Notes: generated from the sequence alone by a model not told the origin. Positions 17,372-27,726 are shown, counted from the first letter of the stretch. The stretch: DNA of 64,000 bases from Acanthamoeba sp. SK_2022b (GCA_027943245.1 JANDJZ010000009.1:42489-106488); one strand, 5' to 3'. Numbers and translations: made by a program.

Positions 17372-20300
17372 ATGATCCCACAGATTTCTCAGGCGCCCGG
17401 CCTCGTTCAACGGGTGCTCGACTTTTTGGAAGCACTGAAGCAAAACGGATTCAACGGCGACACCGCCACCAGCTACGCTGACCGGCTGACGATGGCCACC
17501 GACAACAGCATCTATCAGCTGTTGCCCGATGCGGTGGTGTTCCCCCGTTCCACCGCCGACGTGGCGCTGATCGCCCGCCTGGCCGGGGAAGAGCGATTCA
17601 AGACGCTGACCTTCAGCCCACGCGGCGGCGGCACCGGCACCAACGGCCAGTCGCTCAATACCGGCATCGTGGTCGATATGTCGCGCCATATGAACCGCAT
17701 TCTGGAGATCAACGTCGAACAAGGCTGGGTAAAAGTCGAAGCCGGGGTGATCAAGGATCAGCTGAATCAATATCTGCGGCCGTTCGGCTACTTCTTCTCG
17801 CCGGAACTGTCCACCAGTAACCGCGCCACGCTGGGCGGCATGATCAACACCGACGCCTCCGGCCAGGGCTCGCTGGTGTACGGCAAAACCTCCGATCACG
17901 TATTGGGCCTGCGGGCGGTGCTGCTGGGCGGTGAGATGATCGATACCCGCGCCATGCCGACGGCGCTGGCGGAAACGATTGCTCTGGAAGAGACCGCCGA
18001 AGGGCGCATCTACCGCACTGTGCTCAACCGCTGCCGCGAGCAGCGTGCGCTGATCCTGGAAAAATTCCCCAAGCTCAACCGCTTCCTCACCGGTTACGAT
18101 CTGCGCCACGTGCTGAGCGACGATCTGCAAACCTTCGATCTGACGCGCATCCTGACCGGCGCCGAAGGCACGCTGGCGTTTATCACCGAGGCGCGGCTGG
18201 ACATCACGCCGCTGCCGAAAGTGCGCCGTTTGGTTAACGTAAAATACGACTCCTTCGACTCGGCGCTGCGCAATGCACCCTTTATGGTCGAAGCCAAGGC
18301 GCTGTCGGTGGAAACCATCGATTCCAAGGTGCTGAACCTGGCGCGTGAAGACATCGTTTGGCACTCGGTGAACGAACTGATCGCCGACGTGCCGGATAAA
18401 GAGATGCTCGGGCTGAACATCGTCGAGTTCGCCGGCGACGATCGGGCGCTGATCGATGGCCAGATGGAAACCCTGTGCCAACGGCTGGACGAACTGATCG
18501 CGCAGCGGCAGGGCGGCGTGATCGGTTACCAAATCTGCGGCGATCTGCCGGGCATCGAGCGCATTTACAACATGCGCAAGAAGGCGGTCGGGCTGCTGGG
18601 CAACGCCAAAGGGCGCGCCAAGCCGATTCCGTTCGCCGAGGACACCTGCGTGCCGCCGCAACACCTGGCGGACTATATCGTCGAATTCCGTCAACTGCTC
18701 GACGACCACCACCTGAGCTACGGCATGTTCGGCCACGTCGATGCCGGGGTGCTGCACGTGCGCCCGGCGCTCGACATGTGCGACCCGAAGCAGGAGGTGC
18801 TGATGAAGCAGATCTCCGATCAGGTGGTGGCGCTGACCGCCAAATACGGCGGCCTGCTGTGGGGGGAGCACGGCAAGGGGTTCCGCGCGGAATACAGCCC
18901 TGAGTTCTTCGGCGAAACGTTGTATGAAGAGCTGCGCCGCATCAAGGCGGCATTCGACCCGGATAACCGCCTGAACCCGGGCAAGATCTGTTCGCCGCTG
19001 GCGGTGGATGCGCCGATGATGCAGGTGGACGCGGTCAAGCGCGGCACCTTCGATCGCCAGATCCCGGTCGAGGTGCGCACCTCATTCCGCGGCGCGCTGG
19101 AGTGTAACGGCAACGGCCTGTGCTTCAACTTCGACGTGCGCAGCCCGATGTGCCCGTCGATGAAGATCAGCGGCAACCGCATTCATTCACCGAAAGGGCG
19201 GGCGACGCTGGTGCGCGAGTGGTTGCGTCTGTTGGCCGAGCAGGGCGTCGATCCTTTGGCGCTGGAAAAACAGTTGCCGCAGCAGCGAGTCAGCCTGCGC
19301 GGTCTGATCGAAAAGACCCGCAACAGCTGGCACGCGGGCAAGGGCGAGTATGACTTCTCGCACGAAGTGAAAGAGGCGATGTCCGGCTGCCTGGCCTGCA
19401 AGGCCTGCTCCACCCAGTGCCCGATCAAGATTGACGTGCCGGGATTCCGTTCGCGCTTCCTGCAGCTCTACCACACCCGCTATCTGCGCCCGGTAAGCGA
19501 CTACATGGTCGCCGGTGTGGAGAGCTATACCCCGTTGATGGCCCGCGCGCCGAAGGTGTTCAACTTCTTCTTCCGCCAGCCGTGGCTGCGGGAGATGAGC
19601 CGCAACGCCATCGGCATGGTCGATCTGCCGCTGCTGTCCAGCCCGACGCTGCGTCAGCAGCTGTCCGGCCACCGCGCGACCATGCTGACGCTGGAGCAGC
19701 TGGAAGGGCTGAGCGCCGAGCAGCGCGCAGAACACGTGCTTATCGTCCAGGATCCGTTCACCAGCTATTACGACGCCAAAGTGGTGGCGGACTTTGTCAG
19801 GCTGGTGGAGAAGCTCGGCTATCAACCGGTGCTGCTGCCGTTCTCGCCGAACGGTAAGGCGCAGCATGTGAAAGGTTTCCTGACGCGCTTTGCCCGCACC
19901 GCGCGCAAAACCGCCGATTTCCTCAACCGTGTGGCGCAGCTCGGCATGCCGCTGGTGGGCGTTGATCCGGCGCTGGTGCTGTGCTACCGCGACGAATACC
20001 GCGAGATCCTCGGTGCCGAACGCGGCGATTTCCAGGTGCAGCTGGTGCATGAATGGCTGCAGCAGCGGATTGCGGATCGCGCCGAACAGCCGGCGACCGG
20101 CGAGCCGTGGTATCTGTTCGGCCACTGCACCGAAACCACCGCGCTGCCGGCCAGCGGCCAACAGTGGGCGGCGATCTTCGCCCGCTTCGGCGCCAAACTG
20201 GAGAACGTCAGCGTCGGCTGCTGCGGCATGGCGGGCACTTACGGCCATGAAGCCAAGAACCTGCAAAACTCGCTCGGCATTTATGAGCTATCATGGCATC

Positions 20301-20428
20301 CGACGCTGCAGCGTTTGCCGCGGCAGCGCTGCCTGGCGACCGGCTATTCCTGCCGCAGCCAGGTGAAACGCATCGAGGGCAATGGCGTGCGCCACCCATT
20401 ACAGGCACTTCTGGAGATGATTGAGTGA
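17372..20428 (+). CDS. ydiJ: D-2-hydroxyglutarate dehydrogenase-type FAD/Fe-S oxidoreductase YdiJ
   Basis: A 1018-residue flavoprotein, the same length as E. coli YdiJ, which oxidises D-2-hydroxyglutarate. The domains are an FAD_binding_4 domain at about residues 40-190 (FSPRGGGTGTNGQSL; GGMINTDASGQGS), an FAD-oxidase C-terminal domain to about 540 with the GHVDAGVLHVRP metal/substrate motif, a ferredoxin-like cluster CLACKACSTQCP near residue 672, and a CCG domain (SVGCCGMAGTYGHE) near 948. The only SD-like sequence is distant. Its TGA overlaps the GTG start of menI by four bases. Confidence 0.94.
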   Translation: MIPQISQAPGLVQRVLDFLEALKQNGFNGDTATSYADRLTMATDNSIYQLLPDAVVFPRSTADVALIARLAGEERFKTLTFSPRGGGTGTNGQSLNTGIVVDMSRHMNRILEINVEQGWVKVEAGVIKDQLNQYLRPFGYFFSPELSTSNRATLGGMINTDASGQGSLVYGKTSDHVLGLRAVLLGGEMIDTRAMPTALAETIALEETAEGRIYRTVLNRCREQRALILEKFPKLNRFLTGYDLRHVLSDDLQTFDLTRILTGAEGTLAFITEARLDITPLPKVRRLVNVKYDSFDSALRNAPFMVEAKALSVETIDSKVLNLAREDIVWHSVNELIADVPDKEMLGLNIVEFAGDDRALIDGQMETLCQRLDELIAQRQGGVIGYQICGDLPGIERIYNMRKKAVGLLGNAKGRAKPIPFAEDTCVPPQHLADYIVEFRQLLDDHHLSYGMFGHVDAGVLHVRPALDMCDPKQEVLMKQISDQVVALTAKYGGLLWGEHGKGFRAEYSPEFFGETLYEELRRIKAAFDPDNRLNPGKICSPLAVDAPMMQVDAVKRGTFDRQIPVEVRTSFRGALECNGNGLCFNFDVRSPMCPSMKISGNRIHSPKGRATLVREWLRLLAEQGVDPLALEKQLPQQRVSLRGLIEKTRNSWHAGKGEYDFSHEVKEAMSGCLACKACSTQCPIKIDVPGFRSRFLQLYHTRYLRPVSDYMVAGVESYTPLMARAPKVFNFFFRQPWLREMSRNAIGMVDLPLLSSPTLRQQLSGHRATMLTLEQLEGLSAEQRAEHVLIVQDPFTSYYDAKVVADFVRLVEKLGYQPVLLPFSPNGKAQHVKGFLTRFARTARKTADFLNRVAQLGMPLVGVDPALVLCYRDEYREILGAERGDFQVQLVHEWLQQRIADRAEQPATGEPWYLFGHCTETTALPASGQQWAAIFARFGAKLENVSVGCCGMAGTYGHEAKNLQNSLGIYELSWHPTLQRLPRQRCLATGYSCRSQVKRIEGNGVRHPLQALLEMIE

Positions 20429-20841
20429 AATTGTGGAAACGTGAAACATCGCTGGAGCAGCTGAACCGCGCCGGTGACGGCTGCATGGTCAGCCATGTGG
20501 GCATCGAGTTTACCCAACTGGGCGAAGATTTCCTCGAGGCCACCATGCCGGTCGATGGCCGCACCCGGCAGCCGTTCGGGCTGTTGCACGGCGGGGCATC
20601 GGTGGTGTTGGCGGAGTCGATGGGATCGATGGCCGGCTACCTGTGCAGCGAAGGCGAGCAGAAAGTGGTGGGGCTGGAGATCAACGCCAACCACCTGCGC
20701 GCGGTGTTCGATGGCCAGGTGCGCGGGGTGTGTCGCGCACTGCACGTCGGCCGTCGCCATCAGGTGTGGCAAATCGAGATCTTCGACGCGCGCGATCGGC
20801 TGTGCTGCACCTCGCGTCTGACCACGGCGGTCATCGACTGA
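20425..20841 (+). CDS. menI: 1,4-dihydroxy-2-naphthoyl-CoA hydrolase (hotdog thioesterase)
   Basis: A 138-residue YdiI/MenI thioesterase of the menaquinone pathway, with broader acyl-CoA activity in E. coli. The hotdog signature QPFGLLHGGASVVLAES includes the catalytic glutamate (residue 64). The helix is followed by EGEQKVVGLEINANHLR. It starts with GTG, coupled by the GTGA overlap to ydiJ. A hairpin lies 13 bases after its stop. Confidence 0.94.
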   Translation: MKLWKRETSLEQLNRAGDGCMVSHVGIEFTQLGEDFLEATMPVDGRTRQPFGLLHGGASVVLAESMGSMAGYLCSEGEQKVVGLEINANHLRAVFDGQVRGVCRALHVGRRHQVWQIEIFDARDRLCCTSRLTTAVID

Positions 20842-20853
20842 TTCCCGCCGGTT

Positions 20854-20876
20854 TCCGCAGGCGATCGGCCTGCGGA
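20854..20876. terminator. Terminator between menI and the convergent unknown gene
   Basis: Nine-bp stem TCCGCAGGC / GCCTGCGGA with loop GATCG. The flanking T stretches are short on both sides, so it is a moderate bidirectional terminator. Confidence 0.6.
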
Positions 20877-20886
20877 GCCTTTCGCC

Positions 20887-21291
20887 TTACAGCTGAAACG
20901 GCACGCGTTTGACGAAGTCCTTTTGAAACGCGTTCGCCTTCTCCCAGGTGCCTTCCATTGCATATTTTTGGCAGATCAGCGTCAGCGTGTGGCGGGCGAA
21001 GTGGTAGCTTTGCACCCGAAACAGCTGGCAGCGCTGTGGGTTGTTGATCTCGACGATCAGCCGGTTGTGCAGCTTGCTGAGCGCGTGCAGGTAGCTGTCG
21101 TCGTCGCCGTTCTCCAGACACAGATTGGCCATGGTGAGGCTGACGCTGTTGTACCGCTTCAGATGGTCGATATTGCATTCCGGGCGCCGCAGCGCCGCTT
21201 CGGCCATATAAAAGTCCACCGTGGCGTCGCGCACGCTGAATTTGTATTCATCAATCTTGCCCAGCAACCATGCGTTGATCGAAAGAGTCAT
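20887..21291 (-). CDS. Unrecognised protein behind a Fur-type promoter
   Basis: 134 residues from the preferred ATG at 21289-21291 (141 if the ATG at 21310-21312 is used, but that codon touches the Fur box). I do not recognise the family. The sequence looks soluble and alpha-helical, has no signal peptide or membrane helix, and has four dispersed cysteines (in RRPECNID, ANLCLEN, PQRCQLF, TLICQKY) that do not form a classic metal motif. It has several basic and aromatic residues (FRVQSYHFARHTL). A good promoter overlapped by a near-consensus Fur box lies immediately upstream. It sits between menI and the sufABCDSE operon, so an iron-limitation role is a reasonable inference but no more. Confidence 0.75.
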   Translation of the reverse strand: MTLSINAWLLGKIDEYKFSVRDATVDFYMAEAALRRPECNIDHLKRYNSVSLTMANLCLENGDDDSYLHALSKLHNRLIVEINNPQRCQLFRVQSYHFARHTLTLICQKYAMEGTWEKANAFQKDFVKRVPFQL

Positions 21292-21313
21292 TGGCTTCGC
21301 GCTCAAATTCAAA

Positions 21314-21358
21314 TTGAATGATAATCATTATCATATAAACTGCCGCGTTGCCGATCAA
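21314..21358 (-). promoter_or_regulatory. Promoter and Fur box of the unknown gene
   Basis: Minus strand: TTGATC (21353-21358), 17 bases, TATGAT (21330-21335). The Fur box at 21314-21332 contains TGATAATCATTATC and agrees with the 19-base consensus at about 16 positions. It covers the -10 and the likely start near 21323. Confidence 0.85.
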
Positions 21359-21378
21359 TCCCGGCGCGGCGTTTTTTT
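21342..21378 (+). terminator. Orphan plus-strand terminator next to the Fur box
   Basis: Stem GCCGCG / CGCGGC extended by CCG / CGG inside the loop, then G and seven T (21372-21378). No plus-strand gene ends here: menI has its own hairpin 470 bases upstream. It could end a very short Fur-linked transcript or an antisense RNA over the 20887-21291 gene. The rest of the stretch up to the suf promoter (to about 21740) shows nothing I can name. Confidence 0.6.
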
Positions 21379-21740
21379 ATTGCTCAGGAGGGTAAAAGAC
21401 CGCCGCCGACCCAACTTAATCCTGAGCGACTAAACTTTAACTTGAGGGCCGCGCGCTTGCGCCGCGCCACGAAATGCCGATAAACGCACATTTACGACAG
21501 ACAGAATGCAGAAATAGGTATTTTCTATGAATGTTTAGATCGGCAACGCACCGCAGCGCTGTAACGCTGACGGGCCACCGGGGAGTGCGGTACGGTGATG
21601 CAGGATAGATAACGAATTCATAGGGATAGCATGCACACCTTGCCGCCTGACGCCGCAAGCCGCCACGGGTGTCCCGTTGGCTTGCCGCGCGCCGCAGCGA
21701 AAAACCGCGCTCGCGGCGGATACCCCCGCAAAACAAACGG

Positions 21741-21773
21741 TTGAAGTGATAATCGTTATCACTAACATATAAG
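21741..21773 (+). promoter_or_regulatory. suf operon promoter region with Fur box
   Basis: GTGATAATCGTTATCAC (about 21746-21762) is a near-palindromic Fur-like operator. It lies between a TTGAAG hexamer (21741-21746) and AT-rich TATAAG (21768-21773). E. coli suf is repressed by Fur at this place and activated by IscR and OxyR; I could not assign their sites. Confidence 0.75.
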
Positions 21774-21818
21774 CAACCCAGATTGGCTGTGGCCAAACAC
21801 GAGTGTGAGGTAGACCCT

Positions 21819-22190
21819 ATGCAAACGGAAAATGTCGGCACTTTTTCTCTGGATGAAAATGTCTGGCAAGGCATTTCGCTCAGCGACAGCGCCGTACGAC
21901 AAATAACGAAACTGATGCAGCAGGATCCGCAGGTGAAAGGGCTGCAGCTAGGGGTGAAACAATCCGGCTGCGCCGGCTTTGCCTATGTGCTGGATCTGAC
22001 CCGCGAACCCGCCGATGACGATCTGCTGTTTGAGCGCGACGGCGCCAAACTCTATGTGCCGCTGAAGGCTATGCCGTTCATCGACGGCACCACGGTAGAT
22101 TATGTCCGCGAAGGGCTGAATCAGATATTCAAATTCAACAACCCTAAAGCTCAGCATGCCTGCGGGTGCGGCGAGAGCTTTGGCGTTTGA
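21819..22190 (+). CDS. sufA: A-type Fe-S carrier SufA
   Basis: A 123-residue HesB/IscA-family protein that carries nascent [4Fe-4S] or [2Fe-2S] clusters from SufBCD to apo-targets. The three ligand cysteines are in QSGCAGFAY and the C-terminal HACGCGESF. The ATG at 21819-21821 follows a GAGG site; an in-frame TTG farther upstream is unlikely. It is the first gene of sufABCDSE, behind the Fur-type operator, with sufB starting 15 bases after its stop. Confidence 0.95.
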   Translation: MQTENVGTFSLDENVWQGISLSDSAVRQITKLMQQDPQVKGLQLGVKQSGCAGFAYVLDLTREPADDDLLFERDGAKLYVPLKAMPFIDGTTVDYVREGLNQIFKFNNPKAQHACGCGESFGV

Positions 22191-22204
22191 GCGATGCAAT
22201 CAAC

Positions 22205-23701
22205 ATGACACGAAGCAATGTAGAAATGCCTAATGAAGTGCAGGCTTGGGTCAGCGAAGGTCGCTACAAAGAAGGTTTCTTCACCCAGCTGGCAACCGAT
22301 GAGCTGGCCAAAGGCATCAACGAAGAGGTGGTGCGCGCCATCTCGGCCAAGCGCAACGAACCCGAGTGGATGCTGGAATTCCGCCTCGAGGCCTACCGTG
22401 CCTGGTTGCAGATGGAAGAGCCGCACTGGCTGAAGGCCAATTACGATCGCCTGAACTACCAGGACTACAGTTACTATTCGGCGCCGTCCTGCGGCAGCTG
22501 CGACGATGCCTGCGGTTCGCAACCCGGCGCCGAGCAGCAACCGGGCGCGGCGACGGAAAAAGATTACCTGACCAGCGAAGTGGAGCTGGCGTTCAATCAG
22601 CTCGGCGTGCCGGTGCGCGAGGGCAGCGAGGTGGCGGTGGACGCCATCTTCGACTCGGTCTCGGTCGCTACCACTTACCGTGAAAAACTGGCGGAAAGCG
22701 GGGTGATCTTCTGCTCGTTCGGCGAAGCGATCCAGGAATACCCGGATCTGGTGCGTCAGTACCTGGGCCGCGTGGTGCCCTCGAACGATAACTTCTTCGC
22801 CGCGCTGAACGCCGCGGTGGCCTCCGACGGCACCTTCGTCTATGTGCCGAAAGGCGTGCGCTGCCCGATGGAGCTGTCGACCTATTTCCGTATCAACGCC
22901 GCCAAAACCGGCCAGTTCGAGCGCACCATCCTGATCGCCGACGAAGGCAGCTATGTCAGCTACATCGAAGGCTGCTCGGCCCCGGTGCGCGACAGCTACC
23001 AGCTGCACGCGGCGGTGGTGGAAGTGATCCTGCATAAAGACGCCGAAGTGAAATACTCGACGGTGCAGAACTGGTTCTCCGGCGGCGAGAGCAAGGGCGG
23101 CATCCTCAACTTCGTCACCAAGCGCGCGCTGTGTGAAGGCGCCGGCTCGAAAATGTCCTGGACCCAGTCGGAAACCGGCTCGGCCATCACCTGGAAATAC
23201 CCGAGCGTGATTTTGCAGGGCGACAATTCGATCGGCGAATTCTTCTCGGTGGCGCTGACCAGCGGCCATCAGCAGGCGGACACCGGCACCAAGATGATCC
23301 ACATTGGCAAAAACACCAAGTCGACCATCATCGCCAAAGGCATCTCCGCCGGCCACAGCGAGAACACCTATCGCGGCCTGGTGAAAATCCTGCCGGGGGC
23401 GGAAAACGCCCGTAACTTTACCCAGTGCGACTCGATGCTGATCGGGCCGGACAGCGGTGCCCACACGTTCCCTTACGTTGAAGCGCGCAACAACAGCGCT
23501 CAGCTGGAGCACGAAGCCACCACCTCGAAGATCGGCGACGATCAGCTGTTCTACTGCCTGCAGCGCGGCATCAGCGAGGATGACGCCATTTCGATGATCG
23601 TCAACGGTTTCTGCAAGGACGTTTTCTCCGAGCTGCCGCTGGAGTTCGCCGTCGAGGCGCAGAAACTTCTGGCCATCAGCCTGGAACACAGCGTGGGTTA
23701 A
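22205..23701 (+). CDS. sufB: Fe-S cluster assembly scaffold SufB
   Basis: A 498-residue scaffold subunit of the SufBC2D complex, where sulfide from SufS-SufE and iron meet. The start ATG at 22205 gives the MTRSN N-terminus; the longer frame from 22166 overlaps sufA. The N-terminal CGSCDDAC cysteine cluster, the [15 protein letters not shown] region and the essential cysteine in TQCDSM (E. coli Cys405) are present. A second E. coli cysteine 19 residues later is alanine here ([10 protein letters not shown]), consistent with it not being essential. Confidence 0.96.
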   Translation: MTRSNVEMPNEVQAWVSEGRYKEGFFTQLATDELAKGINEEVVRAISAKRNEPEWMLEFRLEAYRAWLQMEEPHWLKANYDRLNYQDYSYYSAPSCGSCDDACGSQPGAEQQPGAATEKDYLTSEVELAFNQLGVPVREGSEVAVDAIFDSVSVATTYREKLAESGVIFCSFGEAIQEYPDLVRQYLGRVVPSNDNFFAALNAAVASDGTFVYVPKGVRCPMELSTYFRINAAKTGQFERTILIADEGSYVSYIEGCSAPVRDSYQLHAAVVEVILHKDAEVKYSTVQNWFSGGESKGGILNFVTKRALCEGAGSKMSWTQSETGSAITWKYPSVILQGDNSIGEFFSVALTSGHQQADTGTKMIHIGKNTKSTIIAKGISAGHSENTYRGLVKILPGAENARNFTQCDSMLIGPDSGAHTFPYVEARNNSAQLEHEATTSKIGDDQLFYCLQRGISEDDAISMIVNGFCKDVFSELPLEFAVEAQKLLAISLEHSVG

Positions 23702-23744
23702 TCGCCGCATTTTTAGCGCCGTCGGCGCTATCTGAGGACACAGC

Positions 23745-24491
23745 ATGTTAAGCATCAAGAATTTGAAAGTCAGCGTGGAAGGCAACGAGATCCTCAAGGG
23801 ATTGGATCTGGAGATCAAACCGGGCGAAGTGCACGCCATCATGGGGCCGAACGGCTCGGGCAAGAGTACGCTGTCCGCCACGCTGGCCGGGCGTGAAGAG
23901 TACGAAGTGACCGAAGGGGAAGTCACCTTCAAGGGCAAGGATCTGCTGGAGCTGGATCCGGAAGATCGCGCCGGCGAAGGCGTGTTCCTGGCCTTCCAGT
24001 ACCCGGTGGAGATCCCCGGCGTCAGCAACCACTTCTTCCTGCAGACGTCGGTCAACGCGGTGCGAAAATACCGCGAGCAGGAGCCGCTGGATCGCTTTGA
24101 CTTCGCCGATTTCATCGAAGAGAAAATCGCGCTGCTGGATATGCCGGCCGATCTGCTGACCCGTTCGGTCAACGTCGGCTTCTCCGGCGGTGAGAAAAAA
24201 CGCAACGATATTCTGCAGATGGCGGCGCTGGAGCCGGATCTGTGCATTCTCGATGAAACCGACTCGGGCCTGGACATCGACGCGCTGAAGATCGTCGCCA
24301 ACGGCGTCAACTCGCTGCGGAACGGCAAGCGCGCCTTTATCATCGTGACCCACTATCAGCGCATTCTGGACTACATCAAACCGGATTACGTACACGTGCT
24401 GTCCCAGGGGCGCATCGTTAAATCCGGCGATTTCTCGCTGGTGAAACAGTTGGAGGAGCAGGGCTATGGCTGGCTTACCGACCAACAGTAA
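23745..24491 (+). CDS. sufC: Fe-S assembly ATPase SufC
   Basis: A 248-residue ABC-type ATPase that drives conformational change in SufBC2D. It has Walker A MGPNGSGKST, the signature FSGGEKKRND, Walker B LCILDETDSGLD and the H-loop VTHYQRILDYIKPD. It follows sufB by 43 bases with a GAGGA site, and its last 26 bases overlap the sufD start, which is typical of this operon. Confidence 0.96.
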   Translation: MLSIKNLKVSVEGNEILKGLDLEIKPGEVHAIMGPNGSGKSTLSATLAGREEYEVTEGEVTFKGKDLLELDPEDRAGEGVFLAFQYPVEIPGVSNHFFLQTSVNAVRKYREQEPLDRFDFADFIEEKIALLDMPADLLTRSVNVGFSGGEKKRNDILQMAALEPDLCILDETDSGLDIDALKIVANGVNSLRNGKRAFIIVTHYQRILDYIKPDYVHVLSQGRIVKSGDFSLVKQLEEQGYGWLTDQQ

Positions 24492-25752
24492 TTCAAACGC
24501 GCTGCAGCAGCTGTATCGCCTGTTCGAAGGCCGCGGCGGCGAGCGTTCGCCGCATGCGCTGGCGCACTGGCAGCAGGCGCTGCGCCTCGGCTGGCCGACG
24601 CGCAAGCATGAAAACTGGAAATACACGCCGCTGGAGAGCCTGCTGGAGCAGCAGTTCCTCGATCCGCAGCCCGCGCCGGTGAGCGCAGAGCAGCTTGAGG
24701 CGCTGGCGCTCGGCATCGATGCCTGTCGGCTGGTGTTTATCGACGGCCGCTACAGCGCCGCGCTCAGCGATGGCGATCTGGGCGACTACCAGTTCGAGTT
24801 GACCGCCTACGGCACGCCGCAGGCGCTGCCGGAGCCGATCCAGCCGGAGATTTTCCTGCACCTGACCGAAAGCCTGGCGCAGGAAACCAGCCTGATTCGT
24901 TTGCCGGCCGGCAAGGCCCCGGCCCGCCCGCTGTACCTGCTGCACATCAGCAGCGGACGCGGCGCCACCGGGGAAGTGAACACCGTGCATCATCGTCACC
25001 ATCTGGAGATCGGGCGCGGCGCCGAGGCGGAAGTGATTGAACACTATGTCAGCCTGGGCGAGGCCGCGCACTTCACCGGCGCGCGCCTGACCGCCAACGT
25101 GGCGGACAACGCCGGGCTGTTGCACTGCAAGCTGGCGTTTGAGAGCCAGCCGAGCTACCACTTTGCCCATAACGATCTGGTTATCGGCCGCGACGCGCGG
25201 GTGAAAAGCGACAGCTTCCTGCTGGGCGCCGGCCTGACGCGGCACAACACCAGCGCACAGCTGAACGGCGAAGGCGCAAACCTGGTGATCAACAGCCTGG
25301 TGCTGCCGGTGGGCAAAGAGATCTGCGATACCCGCACCTATCTGGAGCACAACAAAGGCTATTGCGAAAGCCGCCAGCTGCATAAAACCGTGGTCAGCGA
25401 TCGCGGCAAGGCGGTGTTCAACGGCATGATCAAAGTGGCCAAGCACGCGATCAAAACCGACGGCCAGATGACCAACCATAACCTGCTGTTGGGTAAGGTG
25501 GCGGAAGTGGATACCAAGCCGCAGCTGGAGATTTACGCCGACGACGTCAAATGCAGCCACGGCGCCACCGTGGGGCGTATCGATGAAGAGCAGCTGTTCT
25601 ATCTGCAGTCGCGCGGCATCGACAAACATGCGGCGCAGCAGATGATTATCTTTGCCTTCGCCGCCGAGCTGACCGAAGGCATCGCCAACGACACCATCCG
25701 GGAACGGGTGCTGGCGCGCATCGCCCAGCGCCTGCCGGGGGAGGCTGCATGA
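24466..25752 (+). CDS. sufD: Fe-S assembly protein SufD
   Basis: A 428-residue paralogue of SufB that pairs with it in SufBC2D and is needed for iron acquisition. Landmarks are the N-terminal LPT...SNALQQL, the [14 protein letters not shown] motif, the central beta-helix region and the [22 protein letters not shown] segment containing the histidine that corresponds to E. coli His360. It starts inside sufC and its TGA overlaps the sufS ATG by four bases. Confidence 0.95.
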   Translation: MAGLPTNSNSNALQQLYRLFEGRGGERSPHALAHWQQALRLGWPTRKHENWKYTPLESLLEQQFLDPQPAPVSAEQLEALALGIDACRLVFIDGRYSAALSDGDLGDYQFELTAYGTPQALPEPIQPEIFLHLTESLAQETSLIRLPAGKAPARPLYLLHISSGRGATGEVNTVHHRHHLEIGRGAEAEVIEHYVSLGEAAHFTGARLTANVADNAGLLHCKLAFESQPSYHFAHNDLVIGRDARVKSDSFLLGAGLTRHNTSAQLNGEGANLVINSLVLPVGKEICDTRTYLEHNKGYCESRQLHKTVVSDRGKAVFNGMIKVAKHAIKTDGQMTNHNLLLGKVAEVDTKPQLEIYADDVKCSHGATVGRIDEEQLFYLQSRGIDKHAAQQMIIFAFAAELTEGIANDTIRERVLARIAQRLPGEAA

Positions 25753-26975
25753 GTTATCCGATTGAACGCGTGCGCGGCGATTTTCCGCTGCTGGCGCGTG
25801 AGGTGAACGGCCAACCGCTGGCCTATCTCGACAGCGCCGCCAGCGCGCAGAAACCGCAGGCGGTGATCGACCGCGAGCTGGAGTTCTACCGCCACGGTTA
25901 TGCGGCGGTGCATCGCGGCATCCACACCCTGAGCGCCGAGGCGACTCAGCAGATGGAAGCGGTGCGGGAGCAGGCGGCGCGCTTTATCAACGCCGCCTCG
26001 GCGGAAGAGATGGTGTTCGTCAAGGGCACCACCGAAGGCATCAATCTGGTGGCCAACAGCTTTGGCCGCCACCTGCTGCAGCCGGGCGATGCGATTCTCA
26101 TCACCGAGATGGAGCACCACGCCAACATCGTGCCGTGGCAGATGCTGGCGGAGGAGCGCGGGCTGCAGCTGCGGGTGTGGCCGCTACAGCCGGACGGTAC
26201 GCTGGATCTGGCGCGACTGCCGGAACTGGTCGATGCGTCCTGTAAACTGCTGGCGCTGACCGAGGTCTCCAACGTGCTGGGCACCGTCAACCCGGTGCGC
26301 GACATTATCGCCCGCGCCAGAGCCCTGGCGCCGAATTTGACGGTGCTGGTGGACGGCGCGCAGGCGGTGATGCACCAGCGCGTCGATGTCCAGGCGCTGG
26401 ACTGCGATTTTTATGTGTTTTCCGGCCACAAGCTGTACGGTCCTTCCGGCATCGGCATGCTGTATGGCCGCCAGGCGCTGCTGCAGCAGATGCCGCCGTG
26501 GGAAGGGGGCGGCTCGATGATCCGCCAGGTCAGCCTGACGGCGGGCACCACCTTCGCCGATCCGCCGTGGCGCTTCGAGGCCGGTTCGCCGAACACCGCC
26601 GGCATCATGGGGCTGGGGGCGGCGTTTGATTACGTTGAAGCCCTGGGCCTGAATGCGATCCACGATTATGAACAGTCGCTGATGCACTACGCGCTGAAGG
26701 CGCTCAGCCAGGTGCCGACGCTGAAAGTCTATGGCCCGGCCCATCGCGCCGGGGTGATCGCCTTCAATCTGGGTGAACACCATGCCTATGACGTCGGCAG
26801 CTTCCTCGATCAGTACGGCATCGCCATTCGCACCGGCCATCACTGCGCCATGCCGCTGATGGCGTTTTATCAGGTGCCGAGCATGTGCCGCGCTTCGCTG
26901 GCGTTATATAATACCCGCGAAGAGGTGGACCGGCTGGTGGCCGGGCTGCAACGCATTCATCAGCTATTAGGCTAG
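25749..26975 (+). CDS. sufS: Cysteine desulfurase SufS
   Basis: A 408-residue group II PLP-dependent desulfurase that makes alanine and a persulfide from cysteine. The PLP lysine is in [10 protein letters not shown] (about residue 228). The persulfide cysteine is in GHHCAMPLM (about 366). Further family marks are [13 protein letters not shown] and [11 protein letters not shown]. It hands sulfur to SufE, encoded next, and is coupled to sufD by an ATGA overlap. Confidence 0.96.
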   Translation: MSYPIERVRGDFPLLAREVNGQPLAYLDSAASAQKPQAVIDRELEFYRHGYAAVHRGIHTLSAEATQQMEAVREQAARFINAASAEEMVFVKGTTEGINLVANSFGRHLLQPGDAILITEMEHHANIVPWQMLAEERGLQLRVWPLQPDGTLDLARLPELVDASCKLLALTEVSNVLGTVNPVRDIIARARALAPNLTVLVDGAQAVMHQRVDVQALDCDFYVFSGHKLYGPSGIGMLYGRQALLQQMPPWEGGGSMIRQVSLTAGTTFADPPWRFEAGSPNTAGIMGLGAAFDYVEALGLNAIHDYEQSLMHYALKALSQVPTLKVYGPAHRAGVIAFNLGEHHAYDVGSFLDQYGIAIRTGHHCAMPLMAFYQVPSMCRASLALYNTREEVDRLVAGLQRIHQLLG

Positions 26976-27011
26976 GCCGGGGCGCGTCCCCGGCGGTACA
27001 AAAGGATCCCC

Positions 27012-27428
27012 ATGGCGAATTTGCCGGACAAAGATAAATTGGTGCGAAATTTCTCCCGCTGTTTGAACTGGGAGGAGAAATACCTGTACGTGATTGAACT
27101 CGGCGCCAAATTGCCGCCGCTGGACGAGGCTGAGCGGCAGGCCGGCAACCTGATCTCCGGCTGTCAGAGCCAGGTGTGGATTGTGATGCGCCTCGATGAG
27201 CAGGGGCAGGTCGAGTTTCACGGCGACAGCGACGCGGCGATCGTCAAAGGCCTGCTGGCGGTGGTGTTTATTCTGTATCGCCAATTGACGCCGCAGCAGA
27301 TTGTCGAGCTCGACGTGCGGCCGTTTTTCGCCGAGCTGGCGCTCAGCCAACACCTGACGCCTTCGCGTTCACAGGGGCTGGAGGCGATGATCCGCGCCAT
27401 TCGCAGTAAAGCCACGCAGCTGGCCTGA
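27012..27428 (+). CDS. sufE: Sulfur acceptor SufE
   Basis: A 138-residue partner that accepts persulfide sulfur from SufS and passes it to SufB. The acceptor Cys51 lies in [10 protein letters not shown]. The N-terminal [18 protein letters not shown] is also typical. AAAGGATCC precedes the ATG. It is the last gene of suf and is followed by a terminator. Confidence 0.95.
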   Translation: MANLPDKDKLVRNFSRCLNWEEKYLYVIELGAKLPPLDEAERQAGNLISGCQSQVWIVMRLDEQGQVEFHGDSDAAIVKGLLAVVFILYRQLTPQQIVELDVRPFFAELALSQHLTPSRSQGLEAMIRAIRSKATQLA

Positions 27429-27452
27429 GCCTGAACGCCCCCCGCCCTTGAG

Positions 27453-27488
27453 GGCTCATTGATACATTCGTTTTGTCAATGAGCCTTT
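27453..27488 (+). terminator. suf operon terminator
   Basis: Ten-bp perfect stem GGCTCATTGA / TCAATGAGCC, 13-base loop, then TTT. The remaining 240 bases up to ldtE hold only its promoter region (TTGACA at 27561 and TATAAC at about 27587, spacing not ideal). Confidence 0.75.
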
Positions 27489-27726
27489 ACAATCCACGCT
27501 TTCCCCCCAGATAACATCCCCAATTCAGTGATATTTCAGCAGCTTATCCGTTGACGTTTCGTTGACAATCAGCGACGGTGATTACGTTATAACGTGTTGA
27601 TTTTTAGAGAACTTATTGCCTTTGATGCCAGCATTGCTAGTATTAATCAGGTATTGTCTGATTTACCCGCCGCCGGGCGCTCGTTAGCCTTGGGGACGAA
27701 CCGTCATAAAAAATATAGGGATGATA

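Noticed and set aside
21437..21874. Minus-strand frame upstream of sufA
   Set aside because: It crosses the suf Fur box and promoter, has no ribosome site and no recognisable sequence.
22151..24343. 730-codon minus-strand frame opposite sufA-sufC
   Set aside because: It spans three recognised genes on the other strand and shows only low-complexity antisense composition.
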